A DNA stretch of 32,557 nt from Pseudovirgaria hyperparasitica (GCF_010093815.1 NW_022985560.1:1-32557), one strand, 5' to 3'. Shown: positions 19,837 through 31,208, numbered from the stretch's first letter. The notes: a model not told the origin generated them from the sequence alone. Made by a program: numbers and translations.

Positions 19837-20643
19837 ATGGCGGCCTTAGGCACCGATATACCCTAGCATATACTAGATATACCCCTACCGGTACGATAGA
19901 AAAGGCCATATAGTAATATTACTAAGGGTAACTATACACCTATCTAAAACGTAGAATACACCTAAAGGCGCACGCCGCTATAGATAGATAGAATAAAGGG
20001 GACCCTAAGAGGGGAAACCCTCCTAGATCGCATCGACTACTAGATAGCACGTATAGAGAAGGAAGCCGGAGAGGGCTAGAAGACCCTCCTATATATATTC
20101 TAGAACCTTATCCGGAACCTAAAGGGAATTACGGAGGAGGAGAAGAAGATATAACTAGAAGGACCGGAGGGTAGGCTCGACCGAATAGAGGCCAGCCTAC
20201 GTAGAATCTAGGAGGAACTTACTTAAGGTAAGCGCCCTAGTATATAGGTATAAATAGTAGTAACACTAGAGGCTATACCACGGGCCCCCCGGACCGGCGA
20301 CGCGGCGTATAGTATACGCGTTATAATCTAGAATAAGGACACCCTAGTATAGGTCTAGTAAGTATCCCTAAAGGATATAGTAAGTAAGATTAATAAATAA
20401 AAGGGAATATAGTTAAACGTCATCGCTACTAAACTTATACTAGGAGGAGTAGTACTTACCACGATAACGAATATCGCGTAGTAGACCATCTCGCGCGATC
20501 CGAACGCGATTAGTAGTATCTTCCTAGGCGCCTCTATTAGGGCAGCCATATACCTAATATAGATATACTCTATATCTATAAGCGGACAGGTTATCGGAGA
20601 AGAGGATATCACGTAGATAGAATAGTTAAACGAGCGAAAATAC
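19837..20643 (+). pseudogene. LINE copy 2 ORF1, truncated
   Basis: The ATG at 19837 opens MAALGTDIP, like copy 1. The rest matches the copy 1 ORF1 stretch at 17880-17081; the antisense frames of both copies can also be aligned. It is cut at 20643 by element C before ORF2. Stops are of RIP type. Changes differ from those in copy 1, so the two copies were mutated independently. Confidence 0.7.
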
Positions 20644-21015
20644 TATGGTAAGCCATCGCTACGTGTGTCCCTTTTATAAATGGCTGTGTTCCTAGTATAG
20701 TAGTCGCGACGAACTCACAAGTATCTCTCCTAGGTATTATAAGTTCTCTTTAAACGTATAACTTCTTATTAGTTCTCTTTTATAATAGGACGGGTCTATA
20801 TAATACTCTTAATTAATTCTTCAATAGCTAAGCCTAATAATTAATACCTATAGAGGCCTATGAACGTAAGGAAAGGTCGAATAGTCGAATATTAGTGATG
20901 GGGGAAGCGCGCCGAGCAGAATGACCAAGGAAAACGCCCTCCTTAAATATATAATAAAGCCATGTAATCGAGCTAGGGATACATATATATAGGGCTATAG
21001 GAGCGGCCTTCCATA
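20644..21015 (-). repeat. Element C LTR (3' in sense)
   Basis: 372 bp, TATGGTAAG...CTTCCATA, colinear with 31710-32081. The differences I read are all transitions, most of them CA/TG against TA. Confidence 0.93.
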
Positions 21016-21162
21016 TATACCTCCCCGGCCCATAGAACTACTACCCTTAGTAGTATAGTAACCGTGTAAGAAACCGTGTGAAGAATGCCTAAAAGAAAGA
21101 CCTTAATACGAATAAAATGCGCCCCTAGTAAACCTCTCAGCGCGGGTAAACCTTAGCCCGGA
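21016..21162. other. Element C 3' UTR strip
   Basis: Holds the purine tract next to the LTR and about 120 bp with no frame, ending at a palindrome. Confidence 0.5.
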
Positions 21163-21193
21163 TTATTAGTTAAGGGTAGCCCTTAACTAATAA
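21163..21193. repeat. Palindrome family, copy 5 (after the 3' ORF of element C)
   Basis: TTATTAGTTAAGGG-TAG-CCCTTAACTAATAA, extended by one further pair (33 bp). It lies 26 bp beyond the first stop of the downstream ORF. Confidence 0.97.
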
Positions 21194-21219
21194 TTAGATA
21201 GGTTTTTAGGCGTCTAATC

Positions 21220-24200
21220 TTAGTACTTAAGGTCGCGAGCCAGCTCCTAAAGAATCGTGTCGCTTATCTTAGAGAGGTTAGATTCCTCCTCGTCGGATAG
21301 TTCGTTAGGCCTCTTCTATCTATAGAAGTTCTCTTTAATATTATCTAGGCCCGCGTTAGACTCGAATTTCTTAAAATTAATTAGCCGCTTAGCGGCGCGC
21401 GCCTCGTTAAATTCCTTCTAGAACGACCTATCCCTATAGACTAGCCTTTCCTACCTTACCATTTTCTTAAAGGTCTCTATAAATACCCTCGAGCCCTTCT
21501 TAAACTAGGCGTCTACCTTAGCTTTAAGTTATTAAGGACTTACGTTAAGCCACGTAGCTGCCTCTTCTTTTACCTCCTAGCTGTCCTATCTTTTACGGCC
21601 GACTAATACGTTACTAACGGCGTTAAAACTCGGGAGTTAAACTGCGGCTAGAAAGGCAAAAGGAATCGCGCTATATTTATTAGAAAATCCCGATAGAGAC
21701 GTGGGTCCCGGAGTTAAATTCCTATGAGCTACTATAAGTTATTCCTATGTATCTATTTTAGGCACTTCTATTATTATATAATTAGGGCCAATCGCGATAT
21801 ACCATAGAAGTATTATACGTCTTCTACCCTTTACGGGACCCTAGGCGCCGTGTATTATTAGTAGGCTAGAGATACGCACTTTAAGGGACTAGTAGGGGAC
21901 CGGGACAAAGGGACTAAATCGTTTCTTATCGTCCGTATTATAGATCTTATCGTTAATAGCTATGATTATACCGTTTTAATTGACCCCCTCGCGGAGCTTA
22001 GCCTTCGACTACTATTCGTTTAAGAACTTATAGAAGCGGGGAACGATTATAGTATAGTCGTTACTTCGTTCGTCGTCGAGACTAATACTCCCCTAGATTA
22101 TGTTAAACCCGTGTCTATTACTAGGATCGAGGATTCGATTAATAGCGTTATCGAGATGCTTAAAACCCGTCTTATCGCCCCTATCCTAGGACTTCGCATA
22201 GTACGGGTACGAGATTAGATAGTAGTTAAGATCGGGCCGAAGAGCGATATAGGTGAGCTAGTAAAGTAGGTATTACCTAATAAACTATTAGATATAGGAG
22301 TGGTATATAGTTCGTAGCTAGCCGTAGTTCGATTTCTTATTAAACATGCGCTAGTAGTACTTATATATATTAAATTCATCCCTCGCGAGTTCTAGGATAC
22401 TCTTATTAAGTATAGAGGTTATCTTTTTAAGTAGCTTAAAGAGCCCTTTAATATTAATACTTCCGGTACGTTCCTACTCGTCGAAGAGTTACCTACCTAT
22501 TCTACCGTCCTCCTTCTAAATTATAAATGTAATACTAGTAAGGATGGTTTTAATATTAATAACTTGCTTTAGGGTCTCTAGGGCCTAGTAATAATAGATA
22601 TCTAATGCCTCTATCGGATGAGGTGGCCGCGCGTACTTCGCGAACTAGGTATAGCGGTCCTTATAAACTTTAAGGGCCCCCACATTATCTCTAAACTCAT
22701 ATACTATTTTAAGTCTCGCTACTAGGTTTAAGTAGGACACGCTAACGAGTATATTATTCTTTCTAGCCACGTCTTAGTAATGCTTATAGTAGACTTTATA
22801 CGGAATAGCCATATTACCTATCTACGCTTTCTAGCGCACTAGTAGAGCCATTCCCTTAATACTCGTGAAATTCTTCTTTAATAATATAGCTGCCTTAAAA
22901 GTCTTCGTCACTAAAGGCGCGTATCAATACTTCTTAGGCTCGTCCTCTTCCTTAACTAATACTATCGTCTTAGGGTGCGAACTAAGAATAACCGGGGATT
23001 ATCGTATAGGCGCCCCTGGTAATTACTAAGGGCCGGTAGATAAGGCACGTCCGCGAGTAGGTTTTATCGGCATGGCCGTAATAGGTACTAAAGAGATTCT
23101 CGCATAGCCCGGTAAGAGACGTATACTAGTAGTAGTAGAAGGAATACTTACTTCAAACGGACAACTAGCTTCGAAGAGACGACATACTACTAAACTAGAA
23201 GGCGTGCTTCATAGAGGGGACTTTACCGTAGGCATTATCTACACTAGTTTTAGCGACGGTAAGGTCTAAGGCGGAGACGATACACTCATCTCTTTAATTT
23301 ATAGATAGTATTTAACGGGCCTATAAACTATTCTACTTATCCGTAACTATTAACTAGCGGGGATAATAAGTCCCGTCTTATTATAGAACGTTAGTTTATT
23401 TTATCGGCTAGGGTAGTTCGAGAGTTACTAGAGAGATAGACCGTCCTTATTACTATCGCTAGCTAGGGCGGTATTAATATTAGAGCTCTAAAGATATACC
23501 TTAATTCCCCTTCCCTTCTATCCCTAGCCGATTCAGAACTATAGAGATACGTTTAACTAGTTCCTCGCTCTCGCCTATGTCCGCATTCATAAGAGCGCTA
23601 CTAGCTTTTCTATGAAGTTCTATGTTTACTAGAGCTGTCCGAGGGCGGATTAGAGTAACTAGCCGTTATTATTAGGGAGGTCTTTTCACTAGTTTTATAG
23701 GATTACATTTTTAGCTTTTAGAATACGGGAGTTAGTATCTCTTCTACGACAAATTATCTCATAGACTTCTTTCGGAATAGAGGAGTTAATCTTTACCTTA
23801 CTATACCCTATTACGGCTCCTACTTCCTAGAAGAGGTTAACTATACTACTTAAGAGCTATTCTATAAGGCTAGTAATATAAAGGAGATTATTAAACGTGT
23901 CTAGAATATAGTCCTATCGCTCTTACGGGTCCTAGATAGTAATAATTTAGTTAATGGTAGACTTATTTACTTCCGTAGCTTCTATAGCCTATCCGTGCGG
24001 AGTAGTAGATGGCCTTGATACTATAATAGCCGTCGATGGCCCTACTTTAGTACTCACGACTCTTAACTAGAACCGCGTCTATCTTATTAGTACTTAATAA
24101 TCTTATAACTCTTTACGGGTAGGCGTTTTCTTTTTCGGCGGGGCTATTATTATTATCGGTTCTATCGGCGAGTTGTATTCTAAGGAGAGGTAGTTAAGCG

Positions 24201-24270
24201 AGGTGGAAGTAGAGGAGAAGGTTTTATTAATTAAGAAGGTATAGAGAGGTGTAAGAGGGAAGAGTGATAT
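21220..24270 (-). pseudogene. Element C third ORF: candidate 2-oxoglutarate/Fe(II) dioxygenase-like protein
   Basis: One minus-strand frame stays readable for about 1,000 codons from about 24270 to TAA 21222-21220, broken by TAG/TAA at likely Gln/Trp codons and a few TGA. An internal ATG at 23073 (MPIKPTRGRALSTGP) is in the same frame, giving at least 617 codons. Around residue 300 of that part: LRPDLNYYLISYPYY, then RGDKTGFKHLD with HxD at 22158-22150; 102 residues on, SSLLIIHGA with His at 21852 and GRRRIILLWYIAIG with Arg from 21825. HxD, a distal His and an Arg 9-11 residues later are the iron- and 2-oxoglutarate-binding layout of this superfamily, which includes TET/JBP and AlkB enzymes. 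The C-terminus is basic and helical (KKMVR, RAAKRLINFKKFE). I cannot name the family; an unrelated protein with a chance pattern is possible. Confidence 0.5.
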
Positions 24271-24368
24271 ACTATCTTAAGTTCTCTTTTATGCCTCCTC
24301 GAATACTAGGTATATAGTAATTTTTATAAATGATCCTTACTAACAGCCGTAGGCCCGTATACGTGTCG

Positions 24369-24472
24369 AATCTATGAATAAATATATACTAGGTACATAG
24401 GAAATCTATAAATGAATATATCTACCGAGTATATGGCGGAATCTATAAATGAATAGATACCGGGTATATTCT
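24369..24472. repeat. Degenerate tandem repeat, three units of about 35 bp
   Basis: Units start at 24369, 24403 and 24440 with AATCTATRAATRAATA, followed by a TAC(C/T)RGGTA-like part. Spacing is 34 and 37 bp. Confidence 0.75.
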
Positions 24473-24720
24473 TATCCTTATAAGACTTCCTATAAGTATC
24501 TTTTTCTCCTATACCTCCTCCTTCTTTTCTTCCTTATTAGTTTCTAATAGAGCCTATTCTATAGTAATGAAATAGGCCTTTAATAGGTAGGCTTCGATTA
24601 CACGACCGGCTTTAATATATAGTAGGTGGAATTCGCGTAAACGCCATTATATCTTCTTTCGAGCATTGCTTACTTTAATAATAAGTTTTATTATTTTATA
24701 GTAATAATAGGGTTTATTAT

Positions 24721-24772
24721 CCTCTTTCGATGATAGAGTTCATCGTCCTTTTTCGATAATGGAGTTCATCAT
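24721..24772. repeat. 26-bp direct repeat, two units
   Basis: CCTCTTTCGATGATAGAG... (24721-24746) is followed at once by CCTTTTTCGATAATGGAG... (24747-24772), with four to five differences, mostly transitions. It retains CATC sites that the surroundings have lost. Confidence 0.8.
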
Positions 24773-24829
24773 CATAAGACTACTTTTATAAGCATCCCTT
24801 CCCTCCTTAAAAAAACTTCTATTCTCTAG

Positions 24830-27800
24830 AAGGAGATATCGATTCTAGGGAAACGTAAATATTCTTCTCTATTAAAGTCTTACGGAGTAGGAATTACCAC
24901 TTCTACCCGGGTTCGTATGGCGTCGTCGAGGTGTTCTATAAGTTATTTATGATAGTTTTTCTTATCGCTACTCTCCTTATTTTCCTCGGTAATTCTTCTA
25001 ATTAGTGGTCGCGAGGGCTCGTCGTAACTCTTGTTACTTATATTTCTTATAAAATATTTCTTTAACCTATGGCTAGGAAACGTCCCTCTAAGCATGGCTC
25101 TATTAAGCTCCGCGAGCTTATAAGTATAATTAAATATAGACTAGATTCTATATAGCCCCCTCTAATACTACCTTAGCTTCCGCCCTATATCCTTCTATTA
25201 CTATAAGTCGTATAGGAGGATAATTATATCGACTAGTAACGACTCTTAACGAAGGTAATGGTCGTTATTCCATGCCTCTCTCGATTCCTTACGCGTTCGT
25301 ATTGCGTGGGCATGGGCCTCCTTAAGATCCTCGGATCTTCTCTTAAGTTATCTAGCTTAAAGAGTAAGTAAGTTAGACGTTAATTACACCTCGTCCTAAG
25401 GGAGTATTTAGAGCGACTCAAATTCGACTTTAATAGGTATGATTAGTTTATAGCTAAGTACGAGGTATATAGTACTATACCCTATACTAGTACGTGTCGT
25501 TATTCTATCTACCTAGACGACCGTATAGAGGTAGCCGGGCTAGTTCTTGAATCCGCCATTAGTTATCTTCGCGAGAGCATTAGCGAGTAGTATAAAACTT
25601 CTCTCGATAATCCTATTTACTTAGGGATTATACGTAGACGTAACCTTCTAATAAATTCTATAGAGTCGGAGGAGCTCCTCTATAGCACCTATATTTTCTC
25701 TACCACCATTATAGGTAATTTTAGGAATGATTCCGTATCTATAGATCACGTTCTTAAAGAGGAACTTTACGATAACTATAGACGTGGCCGCCGTACATGC
25801 CTCTACCTTAGTCTATCCGCTTAGCTATTCTCGTATAGATACTACTTTACTATACCCTATAGAAGGTAGTAGCGTCGTTACGTCTAAGTATATTCTTTAC
25901 TAAAGAATAGACGTTATAACGTGGTAGAGCCCTTTATTAAGACCTCTAAGGAGTTTACTTCATTATTAATATTTATTATAGGTTTTTACGTGCTATCGCA
26001 CGTCTCTACGTATACCTATCTACTAATACTTATCCTTAATCCTTCTAAGGGTCCCTTCGCTACCTCTATAATCTATCTTATCATGAGTAGCGGTAATTAT
26101 ACGCGCCCTAGTATTCGGATCCTTAATTACTCGTGTATATTAGCGATACCTATCTCCTCTCCGCTAGAGTATTCGGTTATACACGAGGAACTTTAGGTAG
26201 TCGGTTATAAAGGCCTTATACGCTCGGTCGGTTAGGTTAGTTAGCCTCTTAAGTATAGTAAGGTACTTTATAATCCTCTACCATTTATCGCTATATTTAT
26301 CTATTAAGGGAGACTTAATGGCGGTATAGTCGAGTATCCCTATCGTGTAATCTCTCCCGCTAACGGGCTTAATTAACGACGTCTCTAGCACGTCTATATA
26401 TAGAGCCATATCCACGAACTCGTCTAGGTTAAAGGTAGGGACGTCTAGTAGTTCTTCTCCTTCGTATATCTATAAGATACCGTTGGCGACTACGTTACGC
26501 TTCCTAGGTATATACCTAACTATAAAGTTCTATAGCTAAATCTACGCGAGCCACCTAGTAACGAGTACCCCTAGTAAGTTAGTTACGGTGCGGTTAATTT
26601 AAGCGACTAGAGTATTCGCGTCTATTTCTATAATAAAGTGCGTGCTATAGAGGTATTACCGGAACTTCTATAACGCGTGGAGGAGGGCTTAGTACTCTAG
26701 CTTCACGGTGTCGTAGTTTCTCTTAGCTTTTAACTATATTCCTCTATTATACCGCGATAGCTAACGTTTACGATCCTCGTTCTCCTATATTAATATAGCT
26801 CCCTACCTAACGTTACTAGAGCCTACTACTAGAATTATATCTCCCGTACCTATCCCGTACCGTAACGTTATTAGTACGGGAGTAGTAGTTAGAGCTATCT
26901 TTAGCGCGTCTATCGAGGTCTACTCCTTAGCTATCTACTACTAGACCGATTTATTCTTTAATAGTATAAATAGCGGCGATGCGATAATAGCGTACCCGGG
27001 GATCTATATCCGGAAATATATATAAACGCTAAGAAAGGCTCGTACATTCGTCGTGTTTTCGTAGGGTTTCTAGTCCCTAATAGTAGTAACCTTTTTATTA
27101 CTCGGTCGCCTCCCTTTAATATCGTAGACATATTCTATAATATTAGCGGCTTTAACATACTACTAAGTCTTCTTACTACTTAGGGCGTATCTAGCGCGCT
27201 CTATATCCGTGAGAACCTTATCTACGTTAATTAAATATTCTAGGATATATCTACGAATTCTAGGTAGGGCCTCCTTAGAGTTATATTTTATCATAGGTCC
27301 TTTAATGCCTAAGTTATCTAGGAATAGTAGAGCCCTCTCCGGGATGTGTTCTTATATAATAGTTAATATAATTCTAACGAACTAAGCTACTAAATTAGTG
27401 GCCCCTTAAGGTAATATTATCCTATATAGTAATCCTAGGGGCGTTATAAACCCCGTTAAGTCTCGGTAATACTCTACTAATAGAATCTAATTATATTCTA
27501 AGAAGAAGTCGGTAAACGTTAAGACGGCTATCCCTATAAAGTACTCCGAGAACTCTTTATATAAGGGCGGCGTGGCCGTATCACGAATGGTAACTCGGTT
27601 GATTTCTATCGCCGAATTAATTAACCTATAATCTCGTTCCTTATTAGCTTCCTTCTTCTTTTCCATGAGAAAATAGGTGTTTTAATAAGGACTACTATAG
27701 GGCTCGAGCCTTCTACTATTAAGACGCTCTTTTAGGATTATAAGTACCTTCCTATAAAGGGCTCTAGAAATATTAAAGTTCTTAGCCTACTATACCTTAT

Positions 27801-28440
27801 ATTCTACCGTTCGGATCTCCTACGGAGATGCTACCTCTTTATTAAATTTACTAAGGTATAAGAATTTCTATACTAGTGCTTCCTCGCGATATAATAAGAT
27901 TATATATAGTAACTTAAGTTCCGCGGGACGTAGCTCTATTCTAATCTTTAGCTAACTTATACGTAGAGGCGTTAGACGTGTTCCTAGCGGGATAGTTACC
28001 CTTTAAGGCTCTATTAGTCTATTAAACGTATTAAGGCCTAGATAGATAGCTAGAAGAAGTACCTACTATGCGATTACTCGTTCACGCTAGTCTAGATACC
28101 CTAATAGATTCCTAGGAACCTTTCGGTAGGCTTCGGAGTCATCCACGGGGTGTACTTTAACTCCCTTTCTTTTATATATAGTAGCTATACTAAATCCCTT
28201 TAATACCCCGGATAAATACCGTCTTTAGAGGCCGGTAGAGCCTACTATAAGCCGTTCTATTATCGTGCCTTATTTATATATAAAGGTAGCGTACCTTACC
28301 GCTATAACTAGAGCGGCTAAGTTATCTTTTCTCGATAACCGAGTAACATTTTTAGGCCGGATTTTCTCGGAAAGTAACTCTATATAACTTATTTCTATAT
28401 CCGTATAAAAATATAGCCTATCCCCTTCGTTAGTAGGTTT
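24830..28440 (-). pseudogene. Element C pol: RT, RNase H, integrase
   Basis: RT: FLMEKKKEANKERDYRLINS (about 27680-27610), LTFTDFFLEYN, TLP*GATN at about 27405 and the polymerase box LFLDNLGIKG at about 27320 (expected FLDDLGIKG, second Asp now Asn). RNase H: YDTVKLEY*ALLHAL then HFIIEIDANTLVA*INR and RWLA*I at about 26700-26550. Integrase: YRYGIIPKITYNGGRENIGA at about 25710 (expected CDGGGEN, catalytic Asp now Asn), then TYNP*VNRIIERS with the third acidic Glu kept. The end RGTFLSHRLKKYF (about 25100) is the usual Gypsy pol terminus. Together these would copy and insert the element. Dozens of Gln/Trp-to-stop changes make it dead. Confidence 0.88.
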
Positions 28441-28462
28441 ACCGGACTCTATTTAGTGCGGA

Positions 28463-28493
28463 TTATTAGTTAAGGGTAGCCCTTAACTAATAA
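28463..28493. repeat. Palindrome family, copy 6 (between protease and RT of element C)
   Basis: Same sequence as copy 5. Here pairing extends to 39 bp (28459-28497, CGGA...TCCG outside the arms). It lies at the join of the gag-protease and RT blocks. Confidence 0.97.
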
Positions 28494-28499
28494 TCCGGC

Positions 28500-31177
28500 T
28501 TAACTCCGGCTTCCGGCGATATACTCCGCTATATAGTTAGTCTCTAGCTATAGAGTTACCCTCCTTCTCTAAGACTAGAATATACTTATCCGGACTAGTT
28601 TTAAAGGTTATACGTTCTTATCTATATATAGAGTAGACTATTAAGAGTACTTACCTAGAGGCTAACCTCTATACCGTAAGTAAGGCCTATCTAGTATATG
28701 GCTCCCCTAGGATAAGGTTATAATTAAGTTTACTATATACGAATATTAAAGTAGCTATAACGATCTAACCTATATAGATAGAGTATTACTATATTATTCC
28801 CATAAATAGAGTACTATACTAAGTAGCGCTAACTAAACTTAAGTTCTTTATATATAGTAGAAGCGAAGATATTACTAGCCTAAGATACCTCATAGTATCT
28901 AGTCGAATACTATTTACCTATGCGCTACTATTAAATAGTACTATACTAGTCGCCCTTTTAGGACTAACTTCCATAGGGTACCTCGGATACTCGGCCACTA
29001 GCCTTACTATCCCTTTCTTAAGCTAATTAATATCTTATTACGTAATAGCCGTCCCTATGGTATAGAGAGGTACTAATATATTAAGTTTATTTATCTCGGG
29101 AGCCATAGTATAGTCGTTTCTTCCTTTCTTCTCGGCTCTCTCTTCTTAAGCCTTATAGACCTCTCTAGCTATAAAGTCGGGGGCACCCTTCTCGAATACC
29201 GCACGATATAAGTTACTATTAAGGCTTAATAGTTCGCTAATAGTAATATTTATAGTTATCCCTAGAACGCGTACCAGCCATGCTTCGCTAGCTTCTATAC
29301 TTAGCCGCTATCCTTCGCGTAGATAGTTATTAAGCTTAATGCCTCGGATACATGCCTTTTAACTAGGATTTAGGCTATCCCCTTTATCTATCTTATCCTC
29401 TAGCGCCGTTAGCTCTTATTTAGATATTCTCTAGTCGCTACTCTTCTTACCGTCCTTCTATTCCTTAATAATCCTTATATACTACCCTTTACGCATTCCG
29501 CGGAGGCGGGCGATCTTTCTTTCCTTAGTATAATTAGGTATACTCTTCGTAATCCCCCTTCTAGATATTATAAGTATAGCGGGCTCTTCTAGGGCCATCT
29601 CCTTATAGATATATCTATTACTAGCTACGTTAAAGCGTTCGTGGAATTCTATATATCTATCTTTCTTACTCTCGGGCGACGTAACTTCTTCTTCCGAATC
29701 GCTATCCGCTAAGGCCTAGTAGGGACCCTTTATAGGTTTTATACTAATACTATATACTAGCACTCTCTATAAAGCGTTAATGTTTACTACGGACGTAGAA
29801 ACCTTTACTCCTCCTCCGTACTAGCTTAGGCCGTTTTAAACTATTACTATATAGTTCTAGATAGCTTATAGAGTAGCTTATAGCCCTACCGAGGAGGGTA
29901 GTAATAGAATTTCTTCTCTATTCGCCCCGAAACGCCCTCGGAACACTCGCACCCTATTAATATTTAGTAATCCGTCTCTAATGTATCCTACTATCTCCGG
30001 ATATCTATATATTAGATAATCTTCTCCGTACGTAATGCATACGATTAGTCTTTAAGGCCTATCCTAGACTATAACGCCTCCTTAGGAGTCTCGGGTAGAG
30101 ACGTATTCTCTATTCTATATATAATTCTATGGATAAACTTATATTAGTTCTATAGACATGCCTCGTGCTTAGGGATGTACTAAAAGATTTAGCCTTCGCG
30201 TCTACTAGTTAATAATAGCCGAAAGTAGCTTAGGTTCGTACTTCTTAAGGGATAGGAATAAGGGATTAGAGGTAAAGTAGGACTTTATCTTAATTAACGT
30301 GAGGTCTAGTTTACTAAATCTCTCTACCATCTCGTTAAACTTATCCGATTCTAGCGTGACGTGTACTATAACTAGAGAGAGGTAGTTAAATTTATTAGTT
30401 CTTCTTTCTTTATATAACTACTCTTCTAAGCCGGTCTTCTTACTCCCTATCTTTAATTTATAGTATATAGCTATGGCTAGCTCTTGTGCGGCTAAGTACT
30501 TATTAATACGAGCTAGTTTCTTAAGTACTCTAGCCTTTCGTAATACGAAGCTATAGATAATTACCTAGTCGTAACTATATACTTCTATTATAAGTTAACA
30601 TTTCTCTATAGCCCGAGCCTTAAGACTATTAGACAGCCCTTCTAGAAAGAGCTCTATTCGCGAATACGAGCTTAGGCTTCCTTTAGCTATAAGTTTCTCC
30701 GTGATAACACGATACTAGGAGTAGTATATAGGGAGAGAGTAGGATAGGTCTACTTTAACCATTTCCACGTATTTTCGGATAAAGTAGATGGTGCCTTCCT
30801 CGAGGGTAGAGTTAAATAGAGAGAATTCCTTTAATAATTCTTCACGTAGCGTGGCCTACTACTATTTCTAAAACCTACTTATTCCTTTAATAGTAGAACG
30901 GAGATAGTCCTCATAGTATAACGGTAGGGAGGTTATCTTCTTATTAGGCGGAACTTCATAGTTTATATATATGTCCTTATACTTCTAAAGGAAGGCTGTA
31001 ATATTTATTCCTTTAAAGCGCTTAGGGGCTAGAATAGATAGAGGTACTATCCTTCCTTATCGCGTAAATACTACGAAGAAGTTAAGTATCTCTCTATAAG
31101 TTACTAGGTCGTTATTTTAAGCTCCTATTATACTATTACTAGTAGTAGGTGTACTAGTAGAGACGCTAGGGGTAAGG
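28500..31177 (-). pseudogene. Element C gag and protease
   Basis: The gag part starts just inside palindrome copy 7 (SVSTSTPTTSN, about 31160) and stays in one frame for roughly 700 codons. Segments include YFIRKYVEMVKVDLSYSLPI, FNEMVERFSKLDLTLIKIKS and an acidic SDSEEEVTSPESKKDRY. I see no clear CCHC knuckle. Near 28960-28700 a protease follows: SIVLFNSSAQVNSIRLDTM (expected FDSGAQVN; Asp now Asn and Gly now Ser by TG-to-TA) and LNYNLILGEPYTR as the second-half motif. Gag is assigned by position and overall character, protease by its motif pair. The original gag ATG is not evident and may have been lost. Confidence 0.65.
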
Positions 31178-31208
31178 TTATTAGTTAAGGGATTACCTTA
31201 ACTAAAGG
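31178..31208. repeat. Palindrome family, copy 7 (5' leader of element C, degenerate)
   Basis: TTATTAGTTAAGG-GATTA-CCTTAACTAAAGG; the arms still pair over about 13 bp with a changed centre. It lies directly upstream of the gag frame, as copies 3 and 4 lie before LINE ORF1. Confidence 0.85.

Larger units (their letters stand above)
19565..20643 (+). mobile_element. LINE copy 2, 5' part only, inverted relative to copy 1
   Basis: It begins AAAGAAACTTCTT at about 19565, matching the 5' end of copy 1, and has the same UTR, palindrome and ORF1 start. It stops at 20643 where the LTR of element C begins. A LINE keeping its 5' end and lacking its 3' end is not a normal insertion product, so it was cut later by insertion or recombination. 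Together with 17080-18149 it forms a large inverted repeat. Confidence 0.85.
24271..24830. other. Spacer between third ORF and pol of element C
   Basis: About 560 bp without a convincing frame, holding two sets of short tandem repeats. CA and TG are slightly more frequent than in the coding parts. It may carry the promoter or leader of the third ORF. Confidence 0.5.

Noticed and set aside
25921-26196. + strand frame of 91 hydrophobic codons
   Set aside because: It is antisense to the integrase region of element C. RIP leaves few stops on that strand, which favours such shadows.
17883-28493. Palindromes as terminal inverted repeats of DNA transposons spanning the intervals between them
   Set aside because: The intervals are already explained by the LINE and by element C with their own ends and duplications, and no transposase frame of that kind is seen.
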